Source: Trichopria drosophilae (lineage: Eukaryota; Arthropoda; Insecta; Hymenoptera; Diapriidae). Taken from it: a DNA stretch of 64,000 bases. The stretch's first letter is position 1; each line of letters begins with the position of its first letter. Under the pieces are notes generated by a model. It had not been told where the DNA came from. It ran no database searches and worked only from the letters and a program-made list of their open reading frames with translations. Below are positions 12,130 through 23,879 of this stretch, one piece after another. The stretch is from positions 105,227,501-105,291,500 of the forward strand of contig CM059586.1 in NCBI GenBank assembly GCA_030407085.1, given 5' to 3'. The position numbers and the translations under genes were made by a program.

Positions 12130-12170
12130 CGCCCAATGTTTCGACCCTGTTGGGGTCCTCTTCAGGGGCA
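12130..12170 (-). ncRNA. Candidate hammerhead ribozyme (best-formed copy)
   Basis: Read on the minus strand: stem I half TGCCC (12170-12166), core CTGAAGA (12165-12159), one extra G, then stem II GACCC/GGGTC (12157-12153 with 12147-12143) closed by a five-base loop. Core GAAAC (12142-12138), a possible cleavage triplet ATT (12137-12135), and the other half of stem I, GGGCG (12134-12130), follow. Both stems pair fully (stem I with one U-G). Stem III is essentially absent, as in hammerheads thought to work as dimers in Penelope-like elements and retrozymes. The extra G between the core and stem II departs from the minimal consensus and recurs in the other copies. Confidence 0.5.
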
Positions 12171-12421
12171 TCTATCAAAAATACAAACTACAACAAAAAA
12201 TACTATCATTTACCAAATTAAATCACCTAAGAAAATTCGTGTTTATAAATATGTTATTTAATAATTCTCCGGCTGAAATGTGCTAGGATTCGAAGTTTTT
12301 GAAAATTATCATTTTCATTTTTTTATGTTGTGTATTTTTTTATAGAGTCTATCAAACCCAGTCGAGGAGCATACGAGCTAAAGGCCGCAGGGACGAAGAC
12401 GCTAGTTTAAATTATTTTTGC

Positions 12422-12700
12422 AATGCTGCCTAATGAACATCAAGCGGCTGACGAATTGGTAGTGAAATTCACAGATAGAACCGCAACGAAACAATACAAT
12501 GGAGCAAAAACCACAAGTGTCGGTACAAAAAAGACGCACCACATATGCCTTTATGCCATTTGGAACGAAAACGACGTCGTTGTACTCATTGCAGTATCTC
12601 GGAGATAGAAAAAAGAACCACGTGGAATTGTACTCAGTGCAATGTACCCCTGTACGAGTCTGCAGATAAAAATTGCTTTCTGGCCTTTCATTCCTCGTGA
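12422..12700 (+). pseudogene. piggyBac-type transposase C-terminal remnant
   Basis: The frame 12,566-12,700 reads RKRRRCTHCSISEIEKRTTW, then NCTQCNVPLYESADKNCFLA, then FHSS and a TGA stop. Two CxxC pairs followed by Cys and a final His near the C terminus are the cysteine-rich tail of piggyBac-family transposases, which helps recognise transposon ends. The upstream frame can be followed to about 12,540 (MPLCHLERKRRRC). A neighbouring open frame from 12,423 (MLPNEHQAADELVVKF) would need a frameshift to join. No catalytic domain lies upstream, so this is a 3' fragment. Confidence 0.6.
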
Positions 12701-12929
12701 CTCAAGTATATCAGTTATACAATTTATAAATATTACAAAATACAACAAATAACAAAAAATTAATTTAAAAACACTAAATAAAATAAAAAAGCAAACAAAA
12801 AGTAGCTTGTCGTGTCCACGTTGGTATCTATAAGAGTGAGTACTCTTGAATCGTTCAAAATTGAATTTTCGCACACGAATTCAATTTTTAAAATTATTAA
12901 TGGTATTTTTTTCGTCATTTTAAATCTAT

Positions 12930-13105
12930 TATTTTCAATTTCGAAAATCTAGCAACGGATTTCCAATCAGCGACCCCGAGGGCTCCTGAGTTCTGCGTAA
13001 AATAGCCAAAACATCGGATTTTGGTCCGGCATATTGGATCCGCCATTTTGAATTTCGAAAATCTGACAACAAATTCGTGATCAGCGATCCCAAAAATCAC
13101 CGAAT
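12930..13105 (-). repeat. GGCGGATCC-family copies, reverse
   Basis: Two minus-strand units with GGCATATTGGATCCGCCATT and TCAGCGA words, opposite in direction to the pair at 11,745-11,975. Confidence 0.7.
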
Positions 13106-13338
13106 AACAAATATTGAGTCCGTTGCACAAACAATTAAGTTTTTCTTGGTAATACGGTCCTCTTACTAATTCTAAAAAAAGTAAACAAAGAAAATATGAC
13201 GTAAGTGGGATATCAGTTCACGTCTAGCGCAATAAATTATTCAGTACTTATATTTAAAAATTTTGAATCACCTACTATTAGATTTAATATTAAAAATCAT
13301 CCCTCTAGTGCTTATAATTAGAACTATTGTAAAAATGC

Positions 13339-13372
13339 GTTTCGCATCAAGGTGCCATGTTGTGCTCTTCAG
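13339..13372 (-). ncRNA. Hammerhead-like core, left arm
   Basis: Minus strand: CTGAAGAG (13372-13365) then GAAAC (13343-13339). The first and last three bases between them can pair (GCA/TGC). Flanking stems are not clear. Confidence 0.3.
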
Positions 13373-13762
13373 CAGGGCTTATGGTATCCTTGCCCTGGCC
13401 GCGATATTCAATTTGAAGTTTGTAAATCTAATTTTCATTTTATACTGCATTAAATGCCAACGGCCTTACGTCTTATTAGACCAAATGATTATATGGTATC
13501 CATTTATCTTGAAGATGCTTACTATTTTTCGATATATAAAGATCATAGAAAATTCTTACGTTTCAAATATCAACAAAAAGTTTACGAATTTAAATATAGC
13601 ATTTAAGCAGTGATAAAATGAAGAATACATTCTAGACTTAGATATTAGTATTAGAACGTTGGTGTAACCGATTATAGCAAATAAGTAAATACAGGTATAT
13701 TTTTTCCCCCACAAAACTAAAAATTGAATATCTCGTCCAGGGCAAGGATGCCACAAGCCCTG

Positions 13763-13802
13763 CTGAAGAGTACAACATGGCATAATCCTGGTGCGAAACG
13801 CA
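13763..13802 (+). ncRNA. Hammerhead-like core, right arm
   Basis: CTGAAGAG at 13763-13770 followed by GAAACG near 13795. GTAC can pair with GGTGC allowing one G-U. It is the mirror copy of 13,339-13,372. Confidence 0.3.
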
Positions 13803-14091
13803 TTTTAACAACAGTTCTAATTATAAGCGCTAGAGGGATGATTTTTAATATTAAATCCAATAGTAGGTGATTCAAAATTTTTACATATAAGTACTGAATA
13901 ATTTATTGCGCTAGACGTGAACTGATATCCCACTTACGTCATATTTTCTTTGTTTACTTTTTTCAGAATTAGTAAGAGGACCGTATTACCAAGAAAAACT
14001 TAATTGTTTATTTAACCTTCTTTTGTATATATAATCCAATTTATTAGCAGAAAATTTGTGGATGAAATCCAATTCTGTATATATAGAAAAG

Positions 14092-14263
14092 AGTTCGGAA
14101 TGATTTCGAAATGTGCTCTAAAAGAAGTTAGATGTCCCACTTTCTGAGGATTTTATGACTCTGGAGTTCATAAAGATCTTATAATGACATCATGTTTAGA
14201 AAACCCTCTGAAAGTGGGACATCTGATTTCTTTTAGAAGACATTTTGAAATCATTCTGAATTC
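14092..14263. mobile_element. 172-bp palindrome (MITE-like)
   Basis: The arms of about 65 bp share AGATGTCCCACTTTC and GAATGATTT in opposite directions, around a 45-bp centre. Confidence 0.7.
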
Positions 14264-15033
14264 TTTTTTATTTTGCTGTTTGGGTTAATCCGTATTAAAC
14301 GATTATTAAACATTCCAGTTCTTATTCGGAGACTTAGATATCAGAAATTAAAAGTATTTCTCCTAATCCCTGAATTATTCGTTTAAATTATTTTTGAAGC
14401 ATTAAGAATTCGAACGGACATTAATTTGGAGAAATTCAAAATTTCTTTCGTATCCATTTTCGTTTCTTGGGTACATGATTTTCAGCAGGGTGATTCAAAT
14501 AGATTTCAAAAATTGAAAAATAATAGGTGGACTATTAGGTGGACAAAAGTATGAAGATTGCTTTCGTGATAGTCATGTTTTGCATGCGAATTGCTAATAG
14601 CGAAAGGAATTTTGTTTCAAATTTGTTCTACGTCCGATCCTACATAAACATGTTTCATTGCAGGCCCTTTCATCTTAATCGTTAACAAACTTATTCGACT
14701 AACCAATTTCTTATTATATGAACATAATATTTTTATCATATATTCTAATAGAAAGTATTTGCTTATTGAAATATGTTATTTATATAGGAGAGGTGAATAC
14801 AGATTCAAGGTGAAATGACAAGGTGAAATTGCACTAATAGTCAAGTGTACCGATATAATATTCAACGAACCGTTGAAATCGTATTCAAATAACGAAAGTT
14901 TGAAGTTTCTTCATATGACCTTGCGGCCACAGCCACAACAAAATCAGAAAATAAATGTATATAATATAAAGTAATATTACTTTCAAAATTTTCGATAGTC
15001 CAAGAAAATTCTTTCTCGTGTGAATAAAAGATA

Positions 15034-15345
15034 CAGTCCGACCTCCGTAACTGATCAAAACGAAAAAACCTCCATAATTGTTAACGTCAAAAACTCCGTA
15101 ATTGCAACTCTGGTTCCCCCGCCTGACCGTCTAACCTTTTCAGGGAAGAAAAACCTTATTGGCTGATGGCTTTGATTGGTTCACCCACACATGTCTACAT
15201 TATATGTACATAACCTACATTATTTGATATGTTCGTAAAGTGAGGGGAAGTGCATTGAATATGGAGACAGGTGGGAAGTTATCAATTATGGAGTTTCAAC
15301 TTCTCCTCCGGTTCCGGCATGTTATCAATTAGGGAGGTCGGACTG
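15034..15345. mobile_element. TA-flanked MITE, ends CAGTCCGACCTCC
   Basis: The left end CAGTCCGACCTCCGTAACTG is matched inverted at the right by CAGTCCGACCTCCCTAATTG. TA precedes the left end; the right flank reads TG, a decayed TA. The length is 312 bp with no coding. Confidence 0.8.
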
Positions 15346-16138
15346 TGCAGTGTAAAACTATTCAGTAACTTATAATGGTTATAATTGTTCCTATTAGGAG
15401 AAATAACATATTTGCTTACTATATTATTACTTTGTGGTTTTTCTTTGAATATAAAACAAGATTTTTCGGTAATGGGCTCTCCAAAATATGTAAATCGGAC
15501 ATATTTGGCACTAATAAATAAGTAAAAATATATTTGCTTTACATAACGAATGAGTAAAATCTTCATAAATACGTGAAATAATAATTTGCACGTCTCAAAT
15601 AAGTGAAATAATAATTTGTATGTCTCAAATGAGAGAAATCATATATGTACTTAACTTATTGAATAAGTCAAGATCGATTTGTATGCGCTGGCGCACAAAT
15701 TGTTTTCTAACGGAAATGTTATAACGCGGGAAAAATACTATGTGCCTTGTGCTTATCAGAAATTTTGCATGTTATTGAAAATATGAACGAAACTAATATT
15801 TTTGTCATAAGTGTTTGACCATAAAATAGATCTAATTTTTAATAAACATCATAGCATGCATGGAGTCAATTACAAAATTTAATAGCCAACAACTTTGCCT
15901 GTTGAGATCAACAATTAACGACGACAAATCGTTGCAAATTTTGGAAAGTTAGTGACTTATCCAATATTTTTATGTTACAAATTAAAGAGTGACCCCAAAA
16001 AGACCCTAAAAAGTAGCAATCGAAATTCGGATTAATTATTCTGCCAAAAGTTAATTTATAGCGAGATAAAAACAAGAAAAAAATTGCAATTTGAGACGAC
16101 GCACGGTGTTTGATGGACGACGCGTCGCTTCTTTCGGA

Positions 16139-16216
16139 GGGGGGGGGGGGGGGGGGTCCAGCCTGCGTTACACCCATTGCTAAGGGTTTGGCAAATAGCG
16201 TTACGGGGGGGGGGGG
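16139..16216 (+). repeat. Two poly-G tracts
   Basis: Eighteen G at 16,139-16,156 and twelve G at 16,205-16,216, each followed by TCC/TCG words and separated by a short stretch with GCGTTAC on both sides. The array-like pairing suggests a short duplication. The tracts could form G-quadruplexes. Confidence 0.8.
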
Positions 16217-16569
16217 TCGTCCAGAATACCAAAAAATTGCGTTACGTAATTTAAGTAAAGCCCCTTACGCTTAATTGAGAAGAGTTCTGAAGCGTGAATA
16301 TTAAGAGTGCATCAAGCTTTTTTTTACTTTTGTACGCTACATGAAAAAACCAAAATTAAAGAGTTCATGAGACGTTCGGCAAGATGAAGTAAAGCGATTT
16401 TTAGAATCTTGTACAAGTTTCCTTACAAAACCTTATAATCTTCAAAAATTATTTTGCTCTACATTTTCGAGATAGGAGAATATCAATCATTATTTATTCT
16501 TTATCAACGAACATTTTTATTAGAATACAGGTGTAACAGGATTATCATATTACGTCTTAGAAATGGATT

Positions 16570-16675
16570 CACGATGGTAGATCAGTGGTTGGCGTCAAGC
16601 GCAGTCTTTGTTTCACGGTAAGCGTCGCATGTCGTTGATTACGACTGGATAGGTGACCGAATGAGAACACCTTAT
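16570..16675 (+). mobile_element. Possible tRNA-headed SINE
   Basis: TAGATCAGTGGTTGGCG resembles a pol III A box (TAGCTCAGTGGTT). About 55 bp later GTTGATTACGACTGGATAGG loosely resembles a B box, and then GGTGACCGAATGAGAACACC follows. No second copy was found in the window, so the call rests on the A-box match. Confidence 0.3.
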
Positions 16676-16891
16676 TTAAATATAATTAATTTATCTTTAA
16701 AAAAATTAAATTACATACAAACAAAATTAATTTTTAAATAAAATGTAGAAAAAAATATAAAACAATTACAAATGTTTTCAAGGCAACTCTTTTTTTTTTT
16801 AATACATTAATCAGGAACCCTTCCTGTACGCTTTCCAAAGTGTACGTAGCCGTTCACAAATGCAAAGCGTTGAAATCTTAAAAGGTGCATA

Positions 16892-17155
16892 CAGTAGAAC
16901 CCCTCTACATTGAACACCCGCTACATTGAACACCCCGCTACATTGAACGATTTCACCCCGTCAGATTGAACATTTTCTTCCTCCCCTTACTCCCACTGTA
17001 ATGTTATTTTCAGCTGGCAGTTGCACTCGCGCATGCGCAATCATGCGGCAAGATGGCGGAATACTGAGGACAAGCGGACGGGAAGGGATGTTCAATGTAA
17101 CGGGGTTGTCGGGGAAACGCTGGCACGCCTTGTTCAATGTAGAGGGGTTCTACTG
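16892..17155. mobile_element. TA-flanked MITE, ends CAGTAGAACCCCTC
   Basis: The terminal inverted repeat CAGTAGAACCCCTCTACATT is perfect on both sides, with TA at 16,890-16,891 and 17,156-17,157. Inner CTACATTGAACACCC words repeat in tandem near the left end. The 98- and 96-codon frames inside are by-products. The sharp ends suggest recent movement. Confidence 0.9.
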
Positions 17156-17665
17156 TATTCACGCTTTAAGTACTCCTATCGTTTCGTGGAAGCGGAATGC
17201 ACGTTTCTTGCACGTTTCCCGAACGTCAATTTTACGCTTTATGAACTCTTTATGGACGCTCAAATTTTTGGCAGGGTTTCATTTGTCGATAAAATGACCG
17301 GAACAATATAAACGGGTGTAAACCAAGAGGTTTTGGTTATCATAGAATAAGATTACATTAGTTAAATATACCCGTTTCAATTCGACAAAAAAACAGGACC
17401 CCTATAAAAAATAAATTTTAAATACATATACATAATTCATCAATCATTTTATTTTTTTAATAGTGACTAAAATGTCGCAAGGTTTCAAACATTGGGCTGA
17501 AATCTTGAACGACATTTTGCACCAATTCCAGACTATGCAATAAAACCATTTTTTCTTATATTAAATTATTTCACAGCTTACTAATTTATTTCTGCAAATT
17601 AAAATACTTATTTTAGTAACGAAGAAAACTTTTAGTTTACTTATCTTTATATATAAGTTACAATA

Positions 17666-18293
17666 CAGTGGCCCTCCTCTTATTTTAACTGCGTCCTTTA
17701 TTTTAACTTTTTTTCGTCCCTTATGTTATCTTCTTCTCCTCATGAGTTCCCTCACCATTCGTCACTTGAGAGTACAGTAGCCTTCCCCTTATTTTACTTC
17801 CCACTATTTTAACTCCTCCCCTTATTTTAACTTTTTGCCTTCCTCTATTTTAACTTTTTTCCCTCACTCGTTCCCTCAATATTCGTCGTGACGTCAGTTC
17901 ACACATGCATACAAATCAGGTGGTACACCGTATATATAATCGAAATGAATTTTACAATCGCGCACAGACGCGAAGAAAGATGCCGCCATATCTGTTTTCT
18001 CTTTCTTAGATCCTTAGTGGTGGGGATGAGGGAAAGCGTTAAAGTAAGAGAAGGAGCCGCCATCTTCCTTGTCTCGAAAAAAGTTAAAATAAGGGGAGAG
18101 CTACTGTATTCAAAAGAGTGCGGATTGCTGTTTGTGCTTGCGCATACAGGTGAAGAAGGACAACAATATATCTCCTTTCTCTGTTTTTATTCTCTCATAC
18201 TGCCAGTGGTGGGGATGAAGGAAAGCGGTAACGTAAGGGCAGAAGCCGCCATCTTCCTTGACTCGAAAAGTTAAAATAAGGGGAGGGCCACTG
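17666..18293. mobile_element. TA-flanked MITE, ends CAGTGGCCCTCC (host of a nested copy)
   Basis: The left end CAGTGGCCCTCCTCTTATTT is matched by an inverted right end CAGTGGCCCTCCCCTTATTT. TA lies at 17,664-17,665 and 18,294-18,295. A related element sits inside (17,775-18,106). Without it the host would be about 294 bp. Confidence 0.85.
17775..18106. mobile_element. Nested MITE, ends CAGTAGCCTTCCCC
   Basis: The left end CAGTAGCCTTCCCCTTATTT and inverted right end CAGTAGCTCTCCCCTTATTT have TA on each side (17,773-17,774 and 18,107-18,108). It is closely related to the element it landed in: both contain many TTATTTTAACTTTTT words and an inner GCCGCCAT..TTCCTTG block. Confidence 0.85.
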
Positions 18294-18664
18294 TATAACT
18301 TTTAATATATTTGTCCCGTAATTGGGACATTTACCTTACATCGACAGCATATCTTAATGCCGCTACATACATGCTATTCTTGATGCAATATTGCGAATAG
18401 GTTATGTTTCATTATTAGAGACTGCGTTTTTCGTGCCATTCATGATCAGTACACAAATGATTCCTGAAGTTATGTATTCCTTTAAATGTGTTCTATAAAT
18501 GTTTCAGTTAATGATGTCGAATTTCGATGAAAATGATTTCCATTTGCTGGCGACAACTGCAAATTTATCTCACTTAAATAAAATTAAACAAGAAAATCAA
18601 TAAAGCCGTACATATTCCGCTTCCCATTCTTCAACTGTTGCCCACTGACTCGCATGAAGCCGAG

Positions 18665-19340
18665 TTGTATAGAATTGAATTCAATTAAATTCTGAATCCA
18701 TACTTTGGTCAACGGTGAATCCATTTTAATATGTAAATACAATTCTATTCGTTCATACGAATAAAAAGGTTACTTTCTGAATTCATATTAATCCAAAAAA
18801 AGTTTTCTTTTTAAAAATTAAATCTTAAATACATCCCTATTCAACATTACGGATTAAAAACTATCTAAGTGTATTCAATTCAATCCAAAAATAGTTTCCT
18901 TTAAAAAAACGAAATATTGAATGCATGCGTATTCAACATTACGGATTCAAAACTATCAAAGTGAATTCATTTCAATCCAAAAAAGTTTCCTTCTTCAAAA
19001 CGAAATATTGAATGCCTCCGTATTCAACATCACGGATTCAGATCTATCTAAGCGTATTCATTTCAATGCAAAAAAAAGTTTTCTTCCAAAAAATAAACTT
19101 TGAATAAATCTGTATTTATTTGTATTCGTAATTGTGTTCGTAAGATTGAATACAGATGGATTACTTTGTCTGAAATTTAATCCGGCAAATTACGCTTCCG
19201 ATTATATTCGTAAAATTGAATACAGATGGATTCCTTTCGTTGGAATTCAATCCATTTGAATACATATTTACGGAACCAAAGTATGAATTCAAAATGAATT
19301 GAAATTTTCAATCCAATCCTATCTAATCTCGATTGCTGGG
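18665..19340. mobile_element. Element with internal ~90-bp repeats, copy 2 (left-truncated)
   Basis: It aligns from end to end with 5761-6468, including ACTTTGGTCAACGGTGAATC near the left and ATTGCTGGG at the right end. The first 20 or so bases of the left inverted repeat are missing. The inner repeat number differs slightly from copy 1. Confidence 0.8.
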
Positions 19341-19510
19341 TCGTATACAAAAAATATGAGGCATAAGAATGGTTAGGTGTGGTTTAGAAATCCTTATTTA
19401 GGTCCTCAACTAACCTATTACGAAACGCATTTAAAAAAAAAAGTAGCTGTTTAATACTCCAAATTTCAATTTTACGAAAAACCTTTTTTTTTGAGAAATC
19501 TTAAAATCTA

Positions 19511-19629
19511 GGGGCAAAGTGGGATGGGTAGTTAAAATTACTTCTGGAAAGGTTTAACAGAGAGAGAGAAACAGTTCTTAATTATCTCTGTGAACCTAAA
19601 TCAAAACGGAACACATCCCACTTTGCCCC
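19511..19629. mobile_element. Short element, 16-bp inverted ends GGGGCAAAGTGGGATG
   Basis: GGGGCAAAGTGGGATG at 19,511-19,526 is perfectly inverted at 19,614-19,629. A similar word (ATCCCACATTGCCCC) at about 21,417-21,432 may be a decayed third end. Confidence 0.65.
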
Positions 19630-19725
19630 AAAATAGAATATTTTTAAACACGTAGTAAAAAATCATCCTCAACCCCAAATGAAACAAATAAAAAACGAAA
19701 ATAGAGTGTAAGAGAAGACTATTAA

Positions 19726-21185
19726 GGAGGTTCACCAGGTTAAAGAATTAACATTGAGAATTTAACGAAAAAATTACAGCAGATTAAACAATGAAAGAAA
19801 TTAATGCCTGCAAAGTTTCGAGCCCCTAGGTACCTTCAGAGCAGAGAAATTAATAAAAATGTTGGGTCTTATGGGAACATGTATATATTCATGAAATTCG
19901 TATTGAATTAACATTGAGTTTTTCATAAAATGTATACTGCTGATAAAAAAATGTGTGACATGATATTTGCAGAAAGAATTAAGTCTCTTCCTACCTTTAG
20001 GGATGAGAAATAAAATAAACAAATAGCTAAAAAGGTCGTTTACGGTTATGTGGATGGATGATGCTCAAGGCGCGGCAACGTCGCAATATTTCGTGGAATA
20101 ACGCGGGACATTTGAAAAGAAGCAGACGTTAGATTCACTTGAAATATAGCATGACCGTGACACGGGCGGAATAAAATGTATATAAATACTAATTACAGTT
20201 TCAAAATTATGGTTTCTTACATATATTGTATGTTCATATGTCGTTTTAACCTTACCTGTACGATGCCGATCCAGATCAACACCTTTGTCATTTTTTTTTA
20301 TTTTTCAAGTGATCAAAATCTGCTTTTGATCCAAATTTGCTTCTTTATTTTCACAAAATATTTAGAAATGTAAATAATTGAATTGTTTTCATTATTATTA
20401 TGTTTATTTGTTGATTGTATTAAAAGAAGTATACAAAATATATATTTTTGTTAGAAAAAATGTATGCTGAAAAACAATTGCTGCTTCATCAAGACAAAAT
20501 TTGTCTCTCGGGGGTTTTTGGGATTGCTGATTACGAATCGGACCTCACATTTGCAAAATTCAAAATTAGAGATTCAAAATGTCAATCAAATAGTTTTTTG
20601 AGAAATTTACTTAAATTAAAATAATTTTTTGAATCTTGCTGTTAGTACTGAGTTGTAAAAACAAACAGTTAATATTCTTTGAAAGAAGATGCAGTAAAAA
20701 GTAATTACGTGGCATAAATTTTAATTTCAATAGGTTATCACAGAAATGAATAACAAACTCTATATAAGTATATTTTGACAAATGATGACAAAGTGTAACA
20801 TATTTTCATAATTTTTAATATTATTATATTATTATATTTTTTATATTAGCCAGAGCTTTTAAATGCACAATTCGTCGCCCTTCAAGCTCAGCTTCCTTCT
20901 CGTCAGTTTCCAATTTCTCGAGGTTAGAAACTAACTTTTTGCGACTTTAAAATAAATTTCGTATATTTTTCCCGATGGTTTGCTGTTGTTTCCTTTTCAA
21001 AAGCACTTTCCCGGTCACCCGCTTTCCTTTCCAATAACACCATTTTCTGGGCTGTGTGGGGGTTGATTGCGAGAATGTGTGAGTGTATGAACGCGACGTT
21101 GCCAAGTCACTTTTGTCTATCCTACCACGGAAGTCATAACGGCGATAATTCTACATTTGACTCGGTAGATACCTGGTGAACCTCC
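19726..21185. mobile_element. 1.46-kb TTAA-flanked DNA element
   Basis: The ends GGAGGTTCACCAGGT and its inverse ACCTGGTGAACCTCC are perfect over 15 bp. TTAA lies directly outside on both sides (19,722-19,725 and 21,186-21,189), the target site of piggyBac-type elements. Inside, minus strand 21,050-20,925 reads QKMVLLERKAGDRESAFEKE and then stops. After a frame change, 20,925-20,850 gives NLEKLETDEKEAELEGRRIV. Together they look like the charged coiled-coil tail of a decayed accessory protein. No transposase was seen. A GGCGGATCC-family relic (20,500-20,590) lies inside. Confidence 0.65.
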
Positions 21186-21720
21186 TTAAGTCATGCAAAT
21201 CAAATTTTAATTACGCTTAACTTATTGATACTTACTAGTCGATTGAAAATATGTCTAAATTTACAAATTGACTACCTCCTAGGTCATGTTCGAACGGTTG
21301 GTAAATACTGAACGGAAACTGAAATATGTTGCAAAATTTGTATTACAATAACTCATTTGTAAATAAACAATGCAAACAAACACATAGGAAATGTTCTAAT
21401 ACGTCGAAACTCCAAAATCCCACATTGCCCCTACTTCCCCTATGTGTATATTATATTACCATTATATAGCATATTGACTGGGAAATAACAGCTAACCATT
21501 GTAACATCTTGATTATATTACCTTTTACATTAGGATTTATACAGGTTACATAATAGTTAGATAACCGCAATTTTCGGTGTTTACTAGGAGGCATGGAGAG
21601 TTTTAGTATTACGAATAATTAATATTTTCTTCTTCTTTGATTTTTTCGTAAGTGAAATATCTCTTCAAATGTTTCTTTAAATATCAAAGTGACGAGGTGT
21701 TAATAAAAAAGTTGGAATGA

Positions 21721-21754
21721 CGTTTCGGCTATGAATTTTAGCCCTCTTCAGAAT
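21721..21754 (-). ncRNA. Hammerhead-like core
   Basis: Minus strand: CTGAAGAG, stem GGCTA/TAGCC (five pairs) around a seven-base loop, then GAAACGTC. The stem differs from the other copies yet still pairs. Stem I is weak. Neighbouring sequence shows no inverted partner. Confidence 0.4.
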
Positions 21755-22968
21755 ATTTTATTCTAAAAAATTATGAAAATTTTACCAAAATTATAAACAA
21801 AATTCGTTTTTACAATAAATTTAACATAATTAAATAAACAGAGTAAAAAATGACATATATAAAAAATCCGTAAATGTTTAACAAAAAATATACATAAATT
21901 AACAAAAAATTTTGTTTAGTATGTTCAAAATAACACTAAAATGAGGATTTATACAAAATTTCAGCTGCACGGCATGTTTTTGCTTTAAAAACATTAATTT
22001 TACTGGGCTACATCGCTACATGCCTTATGGGCTATCATCTTCTGTACTAATGGTGTTATTAGTATGTAAAATCATGTAAATTAATTTCGTCGACCGTTCA
22101 TAGTTAAATAATTACATAAATTCAAAATTAATATTCGGTAATCCGGTCTATTAGAAGTAAATAAAATAAAATGTAAATATAAACAGTGCATGGAAATAAT
22201 CAAACAAATGGGTTATTAGTATCGTTGGAATGTTCATCTAAAACAAAAAATAGTAATTTTTTAATTATTTCGAGATCTCAACAATAATAATTGTCATCTT
22301 TACTATCGTTCTGGACATGAAAGTCTGTCAAACTACTTTTTGACATTTTGTACTAAAGATCAATGAGAAGTGGAAATATATAATGCGGGGGGTTTGTTCA
22401 TTAACACTTTAAACTAAAAAAGGAACATGGATAATTTAATATATATAATACACAATTATTTCCATCGTAGTAATAAATTAGAGAATCCATCCTGGTAGGT
22501 CAGAAGCCTGGTTTAAAACCAATTTATTTATTATTTCTTAATTTACAAAAAAAAAACTATCATAATTTATTTATTTATTTATTTAGTAGATAATAATTTA
22601 ATTTTATATTATTGATAAAATAGAATACTTTCCTTTTAATATTGTGCCATCATTGATTTGGAGAATTTGCGAAACACGAAGAAAATCATTGGAAAAACGA
22701 AGAATGGAGAAACTATAATAATGGATAATTTTAATACTGGGAGCGGCGAACGATGACACAAAGCTGCATGAATATCGGAACGGCACCTGGAGGTTAATGG
22801 CCTAACCATCAAGATCGGAAACAAACAGCATTCATTTGGAAGACTTCGTTGTGTAATTTATATGCTAATACGTATAGAGGAAAATTAAAAATTCAACGAA
22901 TAGAATTCAAAGTTCAAAAAATGAATAATTTTTCGTTTGCTAGATCAAACGAACATTGTAGGTTAACT
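21755..22968. other. AT-rich intergenic stretch
   Basis: No gene seen. Short frames at 22,824-22,604 on the minus strand have no motif. Confidence 0.3.
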
Positions 22969-23147
22969 GCTCAATCTTACTTGTTAGTCTCAAAGATTAT
23001 TCTACGACGTTTTAAAGACATTCTTACCGTCAGGAGTCTCGAAGTTCGGTGCAATGGCGTCCTGATACTTTACCGTCTTCTCAATGTGCATATGACGTCT
23101 TTAGGATGTCGTAAAATAATCTTTGAGACTAAAAAGTAAGACTGTGC
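22969..23147. mobile_element. 179-bp palindrome (MITE-like)
   Basis: The arms of about 55 bp share TTAGTCTCAAAGATTATT in opposite directions, with GCTCAATCTTAC / GCACAGTCTTAC at the ends. Confidence 0.7.
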
Positions 23148-23429
23148 AGGTTATGTTAATTAGGATGATGTTGAGTGGTGCTCGATTCTTCGTAGATGTC
23201 GCTGTCTTCTGTTCAGGATCTACAGACTGGAAGCAATTTGATGACCAGTTGACGCTTTGATGCGAGTATCGTCGTAAATTATTAGCCAATTTACCCATAA
23301 AGGGCCCACTTTGTTTGAAAATTTGTCTGTGGTTAACAAAATACAAAAACTTGAGACTTGATTAATGCCAACTTATATTATCCCAAAGTTCTTGAGGTAA
23401 CTCTTTAAGGTCCCGAAATCAGAATTGCG

Positions 23430-23700
23430 GTATGACCGCTTTGAAATTGAATGTGCTGCTGTCAGAAAAAGTCGCTGAATCCAAATCCAACGTCAAAATT
23501 GCAAAATTCAAAATGGCTGTCATTATATGGCTATTAATATGGCCACTAAAAATTGATATCAGATTATATTTTGCAATAACCTCCATATTTGTCAATGAAT
23601 TTTCACGAAATTGGTAATCTTATATTTTTTGGTCGCTAAAATCAAATCTTAATTGAAAATCTCAAAATTCAAAATGGTGGATGTAATATGGCGACTATTA
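23430..23700 (+). repeat. GGCGGATCC-family copies, decayed
   Basis: Two units with GTCGCTGAATCCAAATCCAA, AAATTCAAAATGG and ATATGGC words. The BamHI-like core GGATCC is lost in both. Confidence 0.5.
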
Positions 23701-23879
23701 GTTTACATGCATATCTTTTCAATTTCTGAATTATTATTTTTTCTAATTTCTATTATTTAGTCATTCCGATACGATTTTTTTTATCGAGTTATCGAAGTTT
23801 TTGTCAGGGAACAATTATGATTTTCATAATTTAAATAAATGTGTAATTACATGAAAATAACAAACTGAGACCGACTTTC

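Larger units (their letters stand above)
13131..14008. mobile_element. Long palindromic element with hammerhead-like cores in both arms
   Basis: The left arm 13,131-13,413 is repeated inverted at 13,724-14,008 with only scattered differences, around a 310-bp centre. Each arm carries a CTGAAGAG...GAAAC motif. The termini read ACAATTAAGTTTTTCTTGGT on both sides. Open frames on either strand (13,263-13,613 and 13,783-13,556) are inside the arms and centre and do not look like proteins. Confidence 0.75.

Noticed and set aside
13263..13783. 116- and 75-codon frames
   Set aside because: They lie inside the arms and loop of a palindromic element and show no protein motif.
17001..18274. Frames of 96-128 codons
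   Set aside because: They fall within non-coding MITEs bounded by inverted ends.
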